From NCBI GenBank assembly GCA_964575605.1, contig CAZNRN010000021.1, positions 1-64,000 on the forward strand: a stretch of DNA of 64,000 bases. The letters run 5' to 3'. A model generated the notes under the pieces. It saw only the letters and a list, made by a program, of their open reading frames with translations. It was not told where the DNA came from and ran no database searches. This document shows positions 18,447-26,701 of this stretch, piece after piece. The stretch is from JAPWJZ01 sp964575605 (GTDB lineage Bacteria; Pseudomonadota; Alphaproteobacteria; Micavibrionales; UBA2020). Every line of letters starts with the position of its first letter. Within the stretch, counting starts at the first letter, position 1. Both the position numbers and the translations under genes were made by a program.

Positions 18447-18902
18447 TCAGGGCGTTGGCGGCTTTGCCGCTTTTGCCTTGGCTGCCACCGCCTGCAGCAC
18501 GTCGATTTCGCCGCGTTTTTCGGCATAGCGCTGCGCCGTCCAGCCGTCCTTGTCGGTCAGGGCGGGATTGGCACCGTTCCCCATCAGGAAACTTGCGATC
18601 TCCTTGCGGTTGGCGGCCGCCGCGTGCATCAGGGGCGTCATGCCCGAGGGGCGCTCCGCCGCGTTCACGTCGGCGCCATAGGCTTCCAGCAGCCGCAGCG
18701 CGTCCAGCTGGTTGTGCACGACGGCCACCACGCAGACGGGTGCCCCGAAAAAGCTCCAGCCTGCGGCTTCGGGATAGGCCTGCATCGTCGTGGCGATGGT
18801 TGTCAGGTCGCCAAGCTCGATGGCCTTGTAAAGGGCCATATGATCGGAAAACGCCGATGCGGGCGCAGCGGCGTTGAAGTCAGGGGCGGGGGATTTTTCC
18901 AA
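18447..18902 (-). CDS. Small ankyrin-repeat protein
   Basis: 151 residues from TTG at 18902, chosen because AAAAGGA lies seven bases upstream; a GTG at 18932 in the same frame lacks such a site. About three ankyrin repeats (VCVVAVVHNQLDA, LLEAYGADVNA, MTPLMHAAAANRKEI, GWTAQRYAEKRGE) are followed by an Ala/Lys/Pro tail. The segment before the repeats (YPEAAGWSFFG) resembles the FPDxxxWKxxP lead-in of the ankyrin pair at 50477/51253, so these three may form a subfamily. The shared C-terminal tail is absent. Confidence 0.8.
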   Translation of the reverse strand: MEKSPAPDFNAAAPASAFSDHMALYKAIELGDLTTIATTMQAYPEAAGWSFFGAPVCVVAVVHNQLDALRLLEAYGADVNAAERPSGMTPLMHAAAANRKEIASFLMGNGANPALTDKDGWTAQRYAEKRGEIDVLQAVAAKAKAAKPPTP

Positions 18903-18932
18903 GAAGTTTCCTTTTCTGAGGTGATGCCTCAC

Positions 18933-18946
18933 GGTAGCATGCTACC
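18933..18946. promoter_or_regulatory. Perfect 14-bp palindrome upstream of an ankyrin gene
   Basis: GGTAGCATGCTACC is a perfect inverted repeat lying about 30 bases upstream of the TTG start at 18902 and 55 bases from the 3' end of xerC. Placement fits an operator for the ankyrin gene. No regulator can be assigned. Confidence 0.4.
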
Positions 18947-19000
18947 TCTGGCTCGGGAAGGTAATTATGGATTCCACCGCGTTATCAGCCGCTTGGCGGC

Positions 19001-19957
19001 TCAGCTTTTCGCGCGCGGATGCGCCCGCATGTATATATCCATCAATTGCGCGTTATCGTAATCGGTATAGCGCTGCGTGGTCGACACCGACGCATGGCCG
19101 AGCAGTTCTTGTATCGTGCGCAGGTCGCCGCCGTTCACCAGGATATGCGTGGCAAAGCTGTGGCGCAGCGTATGGGGCGTCACGCTCTCCGGTAATCCAA
19201 TGCTTTTGCGCAGGTTGCGCAGGTCGCGCTGGGCGACTTGCTGGCTTAAACGTTTTCCGCGTAATCCCATGAACAGCGGCGTGTCGTTCTGCATGGTGAA
19301 GGGCAGGGCGGCCAGGTATTCGCCCAGCATGCGCTCGACCACGGGGATAACAGGCACCATGCGCTCCTTCGAGCCTTTACCCATCACGCGCACCTCGCCC
19401 TTCATCGGGCGGTTGCCGTAGTTGAGTTTTAATGCTTCATCAATCCGCAGCCCGCAGCCATAGAGCAGCATGAATAATGCGCGGTCGCGCAGCCCCGTCC
19501 AGGGGTTGCCGAGGCGCGGCACTTCCTCCGCATGGTCGATGACTTCCTTCGCCTGCTTGGGCGCGATCGCGCGCGGAATTTTTTTCGGCTGCTTCGGCGT
19601 GCGCAGCGACGATATCGCGGGGTTATGCAGGAAACCGTTGCGGTCCAGCCATTTCATGAAGTTCCGCACCGAGGCCAGCGAACGCGCACGCGTCGCCGCA
19701 CTGGCGCCATCCACCGTCTTTTTGGTCAGCCAGCCGCGGAAATCGCGGATCGTGGCGTCGCCAAGGTCGTTGAGGGAAGGGGGCTTGCCCAGATGCTTGC
19801 ACAGGAAATTGAAAAAATAATCCATGTCGGCGCGATAGGCGCGCAGCGTGTGTTTCGAGAAACGCTTTTCATGCGTCAGGTAATTGACCCATTCCGCGTA
19901 TTTCGCGGCAAGGTCTTCGGCTGTCGATGGTGGAATGATATTGTCGTCGCCTTCCAT
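19001..19957 (-). CDS. xerC: Tyrosine recombinase XerC
   Basis: 318 residues. The N-terminal SAM-like core-binding domain (KHTLRAYRADMDYFF) is followed by the catalytic domain with R171 (GCGLRIDEAL), K197 (GKGSKERM), H262-x-x-R265 (PHTLRHSFATH), H288 (LGHASVS) and Y297 as the nucleophile. It resolves chromosome dimers at dif together with XerD. The tal-DUF484-xerC order, with DUF484 next to xerC, is the usual neighbourhood and supports XerC over other integrases. Confidence 0.93.
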   Translation of the reverse strand: MEGDDNIIPPSTAEDLAAKYAEWVNYLTHEKRFSKHTLRAYRADMDYFFNFLCKHLGKPPSLNDLGDATIRDFRGWLTKKTVDGASAATRARSLASVRNFMKWLDRNGFLHNPAISSLRTPKQPKKIPRAIAPKQAKEVIDHAEEVPRLGNPWTGLRDRALFMLLYGCGLRIDEALKLNYGNRPMKGEVRVMGKGSKERMVPVIPVVERMLGEYLAALPFTMQNDTPLFMGLRGKRLSQQVAQRDLRNLRKSIGLPESVTPHTLRHSFATHILVNGGDLRTIQELLGHASVSTTQRYTDYDNAQLMDIYMRAHPRAKS

Positions 19958-20031
19958 GAAACCCCTTTCATGAAGGACAAGCTTATCACGCCTTTAAAAG
20001 CGCGGCAAATTTGTTACGGGTAATGCTGGAC

Positions 20032-20724
20032 TTAATGCGAGGGATCGAGCCAGAAGCGGAAGGCGCGTTCCACAACCTGCGCGAGGAAGCCGATCTGGTC
20101 AATCGCCTGATCGGGGCTGAAGGCCTCGGGGTTGCGCGAGCCAAAGGCGATGATGCCGGCAGGCGTCTGCTGGCTGATTTCAAGGCGCAGCAGCGCATGG
20201 CTTTTCACAAGCCCCGCGCCGGGGCCGAAGATATCCTCGTGCCCGTTGATGTTCGGCTGCAAGAGCGCGTCGCCGTCCGACAGCCAGCTTTTCACGAAGC
20301 CCTGCCGCGCGAAGCGTATGCCCGCCATGTTCACGAAAGGCACTTCCTTCGACGTCGATTCAATCACCAATGTCACCGTATCGACATCCAGCAGTATCGG
20401 CAGGTCCTGCGTGATGGCGGAAACGAATTCCTCGAAGCTTTCCGCCTCCAGCACCACCAGCACGGCGGTCTGCACGCGGTTCTGGTTGTTCATGTTGGCG
20501 CGGTAGGTTTCGATTAATTCGCGCTGCAGTTTGTTCGCGTTGGTCTTGTCGGCCTTGAGGCGCTCGACCAGCGCCTGCTGGAAATTCACCACGCCCTTGC
20601 CGTGTTCCTGTCCGGGTACGGCCAGTTCCTCCAGCAGGTCGGGGTTGTTGCGGAAGAAGTCTTTTTTCTTCTTCAGGAAGGCGATGACGTCGTCATCCGT
20701 GATGTCGGTCGCCACCGCGGTCAT
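20032..20724 (-). CDS. DUF484 family protein
   Basis: 230 residues with the DUF484 layout: an N-terminal DVIAFLKKKKDFFRNNPDLL segment, a coiled helix (QQALVERLKADKTNANKLQ), then a GAF-like domain (LPILLDVDTVTLVIES, GIIAFGSRNPEAF). Function is unknown; members sit next to xerC in many proteobacteria. Its ATG overlaps the tal stop codon (ATGA), indicating translational coupling. It is followed by xerC after about 75 bases. Confidence 0.88.
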   Translation of the reverse strand: MTAVATDITDDDVIAFLKKKKDFFRNNPDLLEELAVPGQEHGKGVVNFQQALVERLKADKTNANKLQRELIETYRANMNNQNRVQTAVLVVLEAESFEEFVSAITQDLPILLDVDTVTLVIESTSKEVPFVNMAGIRFARQGFVKSWLSDGDALLQPNINGHEDIFGPGAGLVKSHALLRLEISQQTPAGIIAFGSRNPEAFSPDQAIDQIGFLAQVVERAFRFWLDPSH

Positions 20725-21386
20725 GCGGCGTCCAGGATAGTCTGGCCGGTCTTCGCCCAGTCGGCGACGAAAGCCGCAAGGCCCTTGTCGGTCAGCGGAT
20801 GCGCATAGAGCTGGCGGATGACCTTGGGCGGGATGGTCGCGACATGCGCGCCCATTTTCGCCGCTTCGACAAGGTGGATGGGATGGCGGATGGAGGCCAC
20901 CAGCACTTCGGTCTTGAAAGCGGGATAGGCGTTGTAAATCTGCACGATGTCGCGGATCAGCTGCATGCCGTCCTGGCCGACGTCATCGAGGCGGCCGACG
21001 AAGGGCGAGATAAAGGTCGCGCCCGCTTTCGCGGCGAGGATGGCCTGCGCGGCCGAGAAGCAAAGGGTGACGTTGACCTGAGTGCCTGCATCCGACAGCG
21101 CCTTGCAAACTTTCAGGCCGTCGGGCGTCAGCGGCACTTTCACCGCGACGTTCTTGGCGATCTTGGCCAGTTTCTGGCCTTCTTTCAGCATCGTGGCGTA
21201 ATCGGTCGCGGCGACTTCGGCGCTCACGGGGCCTTTCACCACCTGGCAGATCTCTTCGATGAGTTTCAGGAAGTTTTTGCCCGAAGCGGCGATCAGGGAA
21301 GGGTTGGTGGTCACGCCGTCCAGCATGCCGGTCGAGGCTAAGTCTTTGATTTCCGCGATATCGCCGGTGTCTACGAAGAATTTCAT
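20721..21386 (-). CDS. tal: Transaldolase (short, fructose-6-phosphate aldolase-like type)
   Basis: 221 residues, the length of the short transaldolase/FSA subfamily. Key blocks are MKFFVDTGDIAEIKDL, GVTTNPSLIAASG, SAEVAATD, the Schiff-base lysine in VAVKVPLTPDGL, TLCFSAAQA, SPFVGRLDD and ASIRHPIHLVEAA. It interconverts sugar phosphates in the non-oxidative pentose phosphate pathway. First gene of the leftward tal-DUF484-xerC unit; 41 bases separate its start from divergent priA. Confidence 0.93.
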   Translation of the reverse strand: MKFFVDTGDIAEIKDLASTGMLDGVTTNPSLIAASGKNFLKLIEEICQVVKGPVSAEVAATDYATMLKEGQKLAKIAKNVAVKVPLTPDGLKVCKALSDAGTQVNVTLCFSAAQAILAAKAGATFISPFVGRLDDVGQDGMQLIRDIVQIYNAYPAFKTEVLVASIRHPIHLVEAAKMGAHVATIPPKVIRQLYAHPLTDKGLAAFVADWAKTGQTILDAA

Positions 21387-21427
21387 CTGTGCTTACCCTT
21401 CCATTTGACGCTGGGTTATAGTACCCA

Positions 21428-23638
21428 ATGGGAATGTCCCAATCTAGCTTTTTAATAGATGAAGCGCAGCATTCAGGCAAGAGGGTGCAGGTGCTGGCGC
21501 CCTTCCCGTTATCAAGGGCTTACGACTATGTGCTGCCAGAAAACATGGCCGCGCAGCCGGGGGATTATGTAAGGATTCCGCTCGGCCGCAGAGATACCAT
21601 CGGCGTTGTCTGGGGATTGGACGGCGCCGACGATATCGACCCCGCCAAGCTGAAAGCGATCCAGCAAAAATTCACCGCCGAACCCATGCCGCAGGTGCAC
21701 CGCCAGTTCCTCGAATGGGTCGCGCGCTACACGATGTCGGATTTGGGCAGCGTGTTGAAGATGTCGCTCTCCGCACCTGAAGCATTGCAGCCGCCGAAAG
21801 CCGCGGCGGCTTTCATCCTCGCCGGAAAGATGGACGGCAAAATCCCGGCCAGCCGCCAGAAAGTCATCGACCTGTTAAAGGACGGCATTCCGCGCCGCGC
21901 CGCCGATATCTCGCGCGAGACCGGATGCAGCGCGGCGCTGGTGCGGCAGATGGCGGCCTCGGGCCAGCTGGTATCGATGCCCTCGACCGCCCCCGCGCCC
22001 TGCCGCGAGCCCGACCTTGCGCCCAGCGTGCTGTCGTTTTCGGAAGGGCAGAAGGGCGCGGCCGACGCGCTGGTAAAGCTCGCGGCCGCGCAGCAGTTTG
22101 CAACCGTGCTGCTCGACGGTGTGACGGGTTCGGGCAAAACCGAAGTCTATTTCGAGGCCGTGGCCGAAGCCTTGCGCCAAGGCAAACAGGCATTAATCCT
22201 TCTCCCCGAAATTTCCCTCTCCGCCCAGTTCCTCGAGCGTTTCGAGCGGCGTTTCGGCGTCGCCCCCGCGCTCTGGCATTCCGAGGTCCCCGCCGCGCAG
22301 CGCCGTGTGGCATGGTCGGGCGTGGCCGAGGGTAAAACGAAAGTCGTCGTCGGCGCGCGCTCGGCGCTTTTCCTGCCCTATAAAGACCTCGGCCTCATCG
22401 TTGTCGACGAAGAACACGACGCGTCCTACAAGCAGGAGGAAGGCGTGCTGTACCACGCGCGCGACATGGCCATCGTGCGCGCGCGCTTGGGCGGTTTCCC
22501 GACCGTCCTTGTTTCCGCGACGCCGTCGCTGGAGACCATGGTGAACGTGAAGGAAGGCAAATACCATTACCTCAACCTGCCCTCACGCCACGCCGGCGCG
22601 CGCCTGCCCGACATCCATATCGTGAACCTGAAAACGTCGCCGCCCGCGCGGCAGAAATTCATCTCCCCGCCGCTGCAGCAGGCCTTGCAGGAAACGTTTA
22701 AGGCGGGCGAACAGTCGTTATTGTTCCTGAACCGCAGGGGATATGCGCCGCTGACGCTCTGCCGCACCTGCGGCTACCGTTTCCAGTGCCCGTCATGTTC
22801 GGCATGGCTGGTCGAACACCGTCGTTTTTCAAAGCTGCAATGCCACCACTGCGGGCTGTCGCAACCCGTGCCCAAGGCCTGCCCCGAATGCCAGACACCC
22901 GACAGCTTCGCCGCCTGCGGCCCGGGGGTGGAGCGCATACAGGAAGAAGTGCAGGAACTGCTGCCCGAGGCGAAAACATTCATCCTGGCCAGCGACGTCA
23001 TCACCAGCCCCACCATGATCAGCACCGCCGTGCGCGACATCGAGCAGCGCAAGCATGATATTATCATCGGCACGCAGATCATCGCCAAGGGGCACCACTT
23101 CCCCGCGCTGACGCTGGTGGGCGTGGTCGATGCAGACCTCGGCCTGTCGGGCGGCGACCTGCGCGCGGGCGAGCGCACCTTCCAGCTGCTGCATCAGGTG
23201 GCGGGCAGGGCAGGGCGCGCCGAAAAACCCGGCCGCGTCTATATGCAGACCTATATGCCCGAACAAAGCGTCATCCGCGCGCTCGGCAAAAACGACCGCG
23301 ACGAATTTCTGGAGGTCGAGAGCCGCGAACGCGAACGCGCCGGCATGCCGCCCTACGGCCGCCTCGCCGCGCTTATCCTGTCGGGCACCGATGAATTGAA
23401 ACTCGAACAGTTCTGCCGCAGCCTCGCGCAGAAAGCGCCAAGGTACGACGATATCCGCGTCCTCGGCCCCGCGCCTGCGCCCATGGCGTTTTTACGCGGC
23501 AAGCACAGGCGGAGGTTCCTGATCAAAACCACCAAATCGCTATCGCTGCAAAAATATCTGGGCGAATGGCTGGCGGCCATCAAAACCCCCTCCGCGCTGC
23601 AGTTAAAGGTCGATATCGATCCACAGAGTTTTTTCTAG
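21428..23638 (+). CDS. priA: Primosomal protein N' (replication restart helicase PriA)
   Basis: 736 residues. The N-terminal 3'-DNA-binding domain includes YDYVLPENMAAQPGDYVRIPLG. The helicase core has Walker A VTGSGKTEVYFEA, the DEEH box VVDEEHDASYKQEE and VSATPSLET. The zinc-binding insert has paired cysteines (CRTCGYRFQCPSC, CHHCG, CPEC), followed by GTQIIAKGHHFP and QVAGRAGRAEKPG. It reloads the replisome at collapsed forks. An ATG two codons in is an equal start candidate. No clear ribosome site is seen, and only 41 bases separate it from divergent tal. Confidence 0.94.
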   Translation: MGMSQSSFLIDEAQHSGKRVQVLAPFPLSRAYDYVLPENMAAQPGDYVRIPLGRRDTIGVVWGLDGADDIDPAKLKAIQQKFTAEPMPQVHRQFLEWVARYTMSDLGSVLKMSLSAPEALQPPKAAAAFILAGKMDGKIPASRQKVIDLLKDGIPRRAADISRETGCSAALVRQMAASGQLVSMPSTAPAPCREPDLAPSVLSFSEGQKGAADALVKLAAAQQFATVLLDGVTGSGKTEVYFEAVAEALRQGKQALILLPEISLSAQFLERFERRFGVAPALWHSEVPAAQRRVAWSGVAEGKTKVVVGARSALFLPYKDLGLIVVDEEHDASYKQEEGVLYHARDMAIVRARLGGFPTVLVSATPSLETMVNVKEGKYHYLNLPSRHAGARLPDIHIVNLKTSPPARQKFISPPLQQALQETFKAGEQSLLFLNRRGYAPLTLCRTCGYRFQCPSCSAWLVEHRRFSKLQCHHCGLSQPVPKACPECQTPDSFAACGPGVERIQEEVQELLPEAKTFILASDVITSPTMISTAVRDIEQRKHDIIIGTQIIAKGHHFPALTLVGVVDADLGLSGGDLRAGERTFQLLHQVAGRAGRAEKPGRVYMQTYMPEQSVIRALGKNDRDEFLEVESRERERAGMPPYGRLAALILSGTDELKLEQFCRSLAQKAPRYDDIRVLGPAPAPMAFLRGKHRRRFLIKTTKSLSLQKYLGEWLAAIKTPSALQLKVDIDPQSFF

Positions 23639-23648
23639 GGCACGTCAT

Positions 23649-23924
23649 TTGAAAAACCGTTACTGGCCTTACCTTCTGCCACTGTTTCTTTTCGCCGCGC
23701 GCCCGGCTTGGGCGCATGGCGGTATATCCGATGCGTTTCGCATTGCGCTTTTCATTTTCATCTGGCTTTTCGCGGCCTTGTTTGTCTGGGGCATCTATAT
23801 CCTGGCGAAAAAACAGAAAACGGGTTTTGCCAGTATCTTGCGCATGGTCTTTATCGGGCTTCTTGCCGTTCTTGGTCTGATGTTCTTAGTGACCCTCGTA
23901 TCGATGTTCGGAATGGCTCAGTAA
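23649..23924 (+). CDS. Small membrane protein with signal-like N-terminus
   Basis: 91 residues from TTG at 23649, with AGGG nine bases upstream. A signal-peptide-like start (LLPLFLFAARPAWA) is followed by two membrane helices (IALFIFIWLFAALFVWGIYI and MVFIGLLAVLGLMFLVTLVS) joined by a basic loop. It starts ten bases after priA and is probably read from the same transcript. I do not recognise the family; in alphaproteobacteria priA is often followed by ATP synthase genes, which are not here. Confidence 0.65.
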   Translation: MKNRYWPYLLPLFLFAARPAWAHGGISDAFRIALFIFIWLFAALFVWGIYILAKKQKTGFASILRMVFIGLLAVLGLMFLVTLVSMFGMAQ

Positions 23925-23978
23925 GTATAGAAGAACCCGTATAATAACAATAAATTAGAATGAGATAGGGATCTTTAT

Positions 23979-24005
23979 TTGACAGAATCCGCCGCCCGTT
24001 ATACC
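23979..24005 (+). promoter_or_regulatory. Candidate promoter for the 48-residue ORF
   Basis: A perfect TTGACA at 23979 lies upstream of a TATACC at 24000 (15-base spacer) or TACCTT at 24002 (17-base spacer). It precedes the AGGGGAA ribosome site of the ORF at 24041. Confidence 0.45.
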
Positions 24006-24040
24006 TTCCCCGCATCAGCTTTTCTATCAGGGGAATCCAC

Positions 24041-24187
24041 ATGAGCGTATTCCAGTACAACGTCTTCATTTCCTGTACCACCATGGCAGGCTGCATCGCA
24101 TCGAATGCTTTTGCGGCGGCGGTATTGGCGGGGGCGGTGGCGGCCTTTGCACTTGCGGGCGTCATCTACTTCCAGACGCGCCAGTAA
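24041..24187 (+). CDS. 48-residue single-span membrane protein
   Basis: A short gene with its own TTGACA promoter and an excellent AGGGGAATCCAC-ATG start. The product begins MSVFQYNVFISCTTMAG and has one Ala/Gly-rich hydrophobic span (AAAVLAGAVAAFALAGVIYF), ending QTRQ. The stop is two bases from the end of convergent sixA. The signals support a real small protein; function unknown. Confidence 0.6.
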   Translation: MSVFQYNVFISCTTMAGCIASNAFAAAVLAGAVAAFALAGVIYFQTRQ

Positions 24188-24189
24188 CC

Positions 24190-24690
24190 TTACGGCATAA
24201 ACACCGTCTTCAAAACAGCCTTCTTGGCCGTAAACTCCCGCCAGTCGTCCACATCGGCCGTGAACACGGCCAGTGTCGAGGGCGGGAATTTGCCGATCAT
24301 CTGCCCGCTGGCGCGCGCGAGTTTTTCCGCCAAATCCTCGAGCCCCGGGTTGTGCCCCACCACCATCAGCGCGGAAAAACGGTTATCGGCCTCCTGCACC
24401 TCGTCCAGTATCAGCTCGGGCGGGGCGAGGTAGAATTCGCGGTCGAACCGTGTCGCCACGGGCACCTTGTTGCCGAACAGTACGCCAAAGGCGATGCGCA
24501 CCGTGTCGCGCGTGCGGATGGATGTGGAACAGAACAGCGCATCGGGCGCCAGCCCCTGTTCCTTCATGAAGTTGCCGACGTTTTCCGATTCCATTTCGCC
24601 GCGCGCAGACAATAAACGGTCATGGTCGTCCACCGCGGGCGAGGGCGCGGGGTCGGAATGGGCGTGGCGCAGCAAATAAAGCGTCTTCAT
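24190..24690 (-). CDS. sixA: SixA-like phosphohistidine phosphatase
   Basis: 166 residues of the histidine phosphatase superfamily. The phosphate pocket RHA motif is at the N-terminus (LYLLRHAHSD), followed by LLSARGEMESENVG, CSTSIRTRDTV and the second catalytic histidine in VVGHNPGLEDLA. SixA dephosphorylates HPt or phosphocarrier histidines; which phosphorelay it serves here is not known. It is divergent from ppx, with 59 bases between. Confidence 0.85.
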   Translation of the reverse strand: MKTLYLLRHAHSDPAPSPAVDDHDRLLSARGEMESENVGNFMKEQGLAPDALFCSTSIRTRDTVRIAFGVLFGNKVPVATRFDREFYLAPPELILDEVQEADNRFSALMVVGHNPGLEDLAEKLARASGQMIGKFPPSTLAVFTADVDDWREFTAKKAVLKTVFMP

Positions 24691-24749
24691 TTTTAATGGC
24701 TTGTCTGGTAAATGCTGGCTAAACTATAACGCAGACAGGACGGGTTGTC

Positions 24750-26225
24750 ATGCCTCAAGCCGATAGCAAAGATTATGTCGCGGTGCTCGATATCGGCTCC
24801 AACGCCGTGCGTTTCGTGGTTTACGACGGGCTTAACCGCGCGCCCTTCAAAATACATAATGAACGCACCCAGTGCCACCTGGGCAAGCACCTTGCCACCA
24901 CGGGCAAGCTGAACCCCGAAGGCGTGACCTCCGCGCTGGAAAGCATCGGCCGCTACGCGGGCCTGATCAAGGCCATGAAGATAAGGCAGGTGAGGGCGGT
25001 CGCCACCGCCGCCATGCGCGACGCGAAAGACGGCAAGGATTTCATCAAGAAGGTAAAGAAAGATTACGGCCTCGAAATCAAAATCATCGAGGGCGAGGAA
25101 GAAGCGCGCCTCGCCGCCCATGGCGTGATGATGAACGGGCTGGGCGCGCAGGGCGTTATCGGCGACTACGGCGGCGGCTCGCTTGAATTGATTGTGATCG
25201 AAGACGATATCGTGAAACACAAAACCAGCCTGCCCATCGGCGCGCACAGGTTACATGCGATAGAAGGGTTCGAGGCACGGCTGGAGGCGATTGACAAGCA
25301 ACTGGCCTCCGTGCCGTTTTTAAAGGATTATACGGGGAAAGATTTCTACGCCATGGGCGGCGCGTGGAGGTCGATGGCGCGCGCGCATATGCGCATGGCG
25401 AAGCATCCGGTGCTGATGCTCGACCACTACACCGTGCCCGGCAAAAAGGCGACCGAATTCGCCGAACTGCTGTCGAAACAGTCCGAGGCGTCCTTGCAAA
25501 AGACGCTCGGCATGATGGAAAAACGCGTCCACGATATTGCCGTCGCCGCGCTGTCGATGCGCCGCGTGTTTGAAATTCTAAAACCTTCGCGCCTCATCTT
25601 CTCCGGCACCGGCCTGCGCGAAGGCATGCTCTACGACCAGCTCGCCCCCGCCATCCAGCAGGAAGACGCGCTGATCGCGTCCTGCGAAAAAGTCGCCATG
25701 CAGACCAGCCGCTTCAACGAGCACGGCGGTTTCGAGGCTTTGCAGAACTGGCTGGCGCCCTTGTTCGCCAAGTCAGATGCCTCCACGCAACGCCTTCTGA
25801 AGGCCGCCTGTTTACTGTCGGATATCTGCTGGTTCGAACACGAAGATTACCAGGCCAGCCATGCGTTTGAACGCATCCTCGTCATGCCCTTCTACGGCAT
25901 CGACCACGGCGGCCGCGCGTTTCTGGCATTGACGCAATACATCCGCTACGGCGGCGACGCCGAAGACACGCTGGATATCACCGGCAAACTGGTCGAGCCC
26001 GACTTAATGCACACCGCCGTCATCGCGGGATTGGCGCTCAGCACCGGATATCTGCTGACCGGCGGCGCATTAAGCCTGCTGAAAGAAAGCGAACTGAAAC
26101 TCAGCACGGGCAAACTAACCCTCCAACTCCACGCCAAATCCCACATGCTCAACGCCGAAGTCGTCACCAAGGCGCTTCACAAACTGGCCAAGGCGATGGA
26201 GCGGGAAGCGGTGATTGAGGTTTAA
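24750..26225 (+). CDS. ppx: Ppx/GppA family exopolyphosphatase
   Basis: 491 residues. The ASKHA phosphatase fold is shown by the first phosphate loop AVLDIGSNAVRFVVYDG, the catalytic Glu region (ATAAMRDAKDGKDFI, IIEGEEEARLA) and the second phosphate loop GVIGDYGGGSLELI, followed by a C-terminal HD-like helical domain. It hydrolyses polyphosphate from the chain end or converts pppGpp to ppGpp; sequence alone does not separate the two. In many genomes it precedes an rRNA methyltransferase, absent here. A REP-like element follows the stop. Confidence 0.88.
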   Translation: MPQADSKDYVAVLDIGSNAVRFVVYDGLNRAPFKIHNERTQCHLGKHLATTGKLNPEGVTSALESIGRYAGLIKAMKIRQVRAVATAAMRDAKDGKDFIKKVKKDYGLEIKIIEGEEEARLAAHGVMMNGLGAQGVIGDYGGGSLELIVIEDDIVKHKTSLPIGAHRLHAIEGFEARLEAIDKQLASVPFLKDYTGKDFYAMGGAWRSMARAHMRMAKHPVLMLDHYTVPGKKATEFAELLSKQSEASLQKTLGMMEKRVHDIAVAALSMRRVFEILKPSRLIFSGTGLREGMLYDQLAPAIQQEDALIASCEKVAMQTSRFNEHGGFEALQNWLAPLFAKSDASTQRLLKAACLLSDICWFEHEDYQASHAFERILVMPFYGIDHGGRAFLALTQYIRYGGDAEDTLDITGKLVEPDLMHTAVIAGLALSTGYLLTGGALSLLKESELKLSTGKLTLQLHAKSHMLNAEVVTKALHKLAKAMEREAVIEV

Positions 26226-26230
26226 GCGCA

Positions 26231-26323
26231 ACCCCGGCGAAGGCCGGGATCCCGCAGGCCGCAGGGCCTGCATTTATAAACGCCGCGGTTTGCGCGAGAG
26301 ATGCCGGCCTTCGCCGGCATGAC
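26231..26323. repeat. REP/BIME-like palindromic element, copy 2
   Basis: Three hairpins in a row: CCCGGC-GAAG-GCCGGG, GCAGGCC-GCAG-GGCCTGC and ATGCCGGC-CTTC-GCCGGCAT. The two outer ones are inverted copies of one unit, as in copy 1 at 16879. The element sits just after the ppx stop codon and may also act as a transcript end. Confidence 0.75.
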
Positions 26324-26701
26324 AGAAGGGTTGCTGAAGGCCTTTACCGCACCCTCTACGCCGCATCGCCGCGGGGTCAGAACCCCGTCTCCGCGCTTCC
26401 AGCACCGCACCAGCGCCGCATCTCCGCCGCACAAGAACGCCACCAGCGCCGCATCAGGACGCCTTCTCCGCGCGCTTAGAGCGCGCTTTCCGCGCCTAAC
26501 GCGCTGCTTTTTCAGGAAAAATCCAATCATTCGATTGGAATTCGCGTGAAATCACTTAAATACCTGATTTTAATAGCAAATTTGGTATTTCGGGGCGCAG
26601 GCACCCCATAAGCCCATGAAATCGCTCAAAAACATGCGCAAAAAATTTTTTTCGGACAAAAACGGATTTTGAAGCCGGAAATTCCACACCGTCCAAAAAC
26701 G
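26324..26701. other. Gene-free convergent intergenic region with small repeats
   Basis: About 380 bases between the 3' ends of ppx and rnd. The left half is Cys/Arg-codon-like GC-rich sequence with a GGGGTC/GACCCC-type hairpin, two copies of ACCAGCGCCGCATC and a CGCGC..GCGCG hairpin. The right half is AT-rich (poly-A and poly-T runs). A minus-strand frame of 102 codons exists but runs through the REP element. No gene or RNA family is recognised. Confidence 0.4.

Noticed and set aside
26222..26530. 102-codon minus-strand frame after ppx
   Set aside because: It runs through the REP-like element and yields the usual repeat-derived peptide; no ribosome site or conserved domain is seen.
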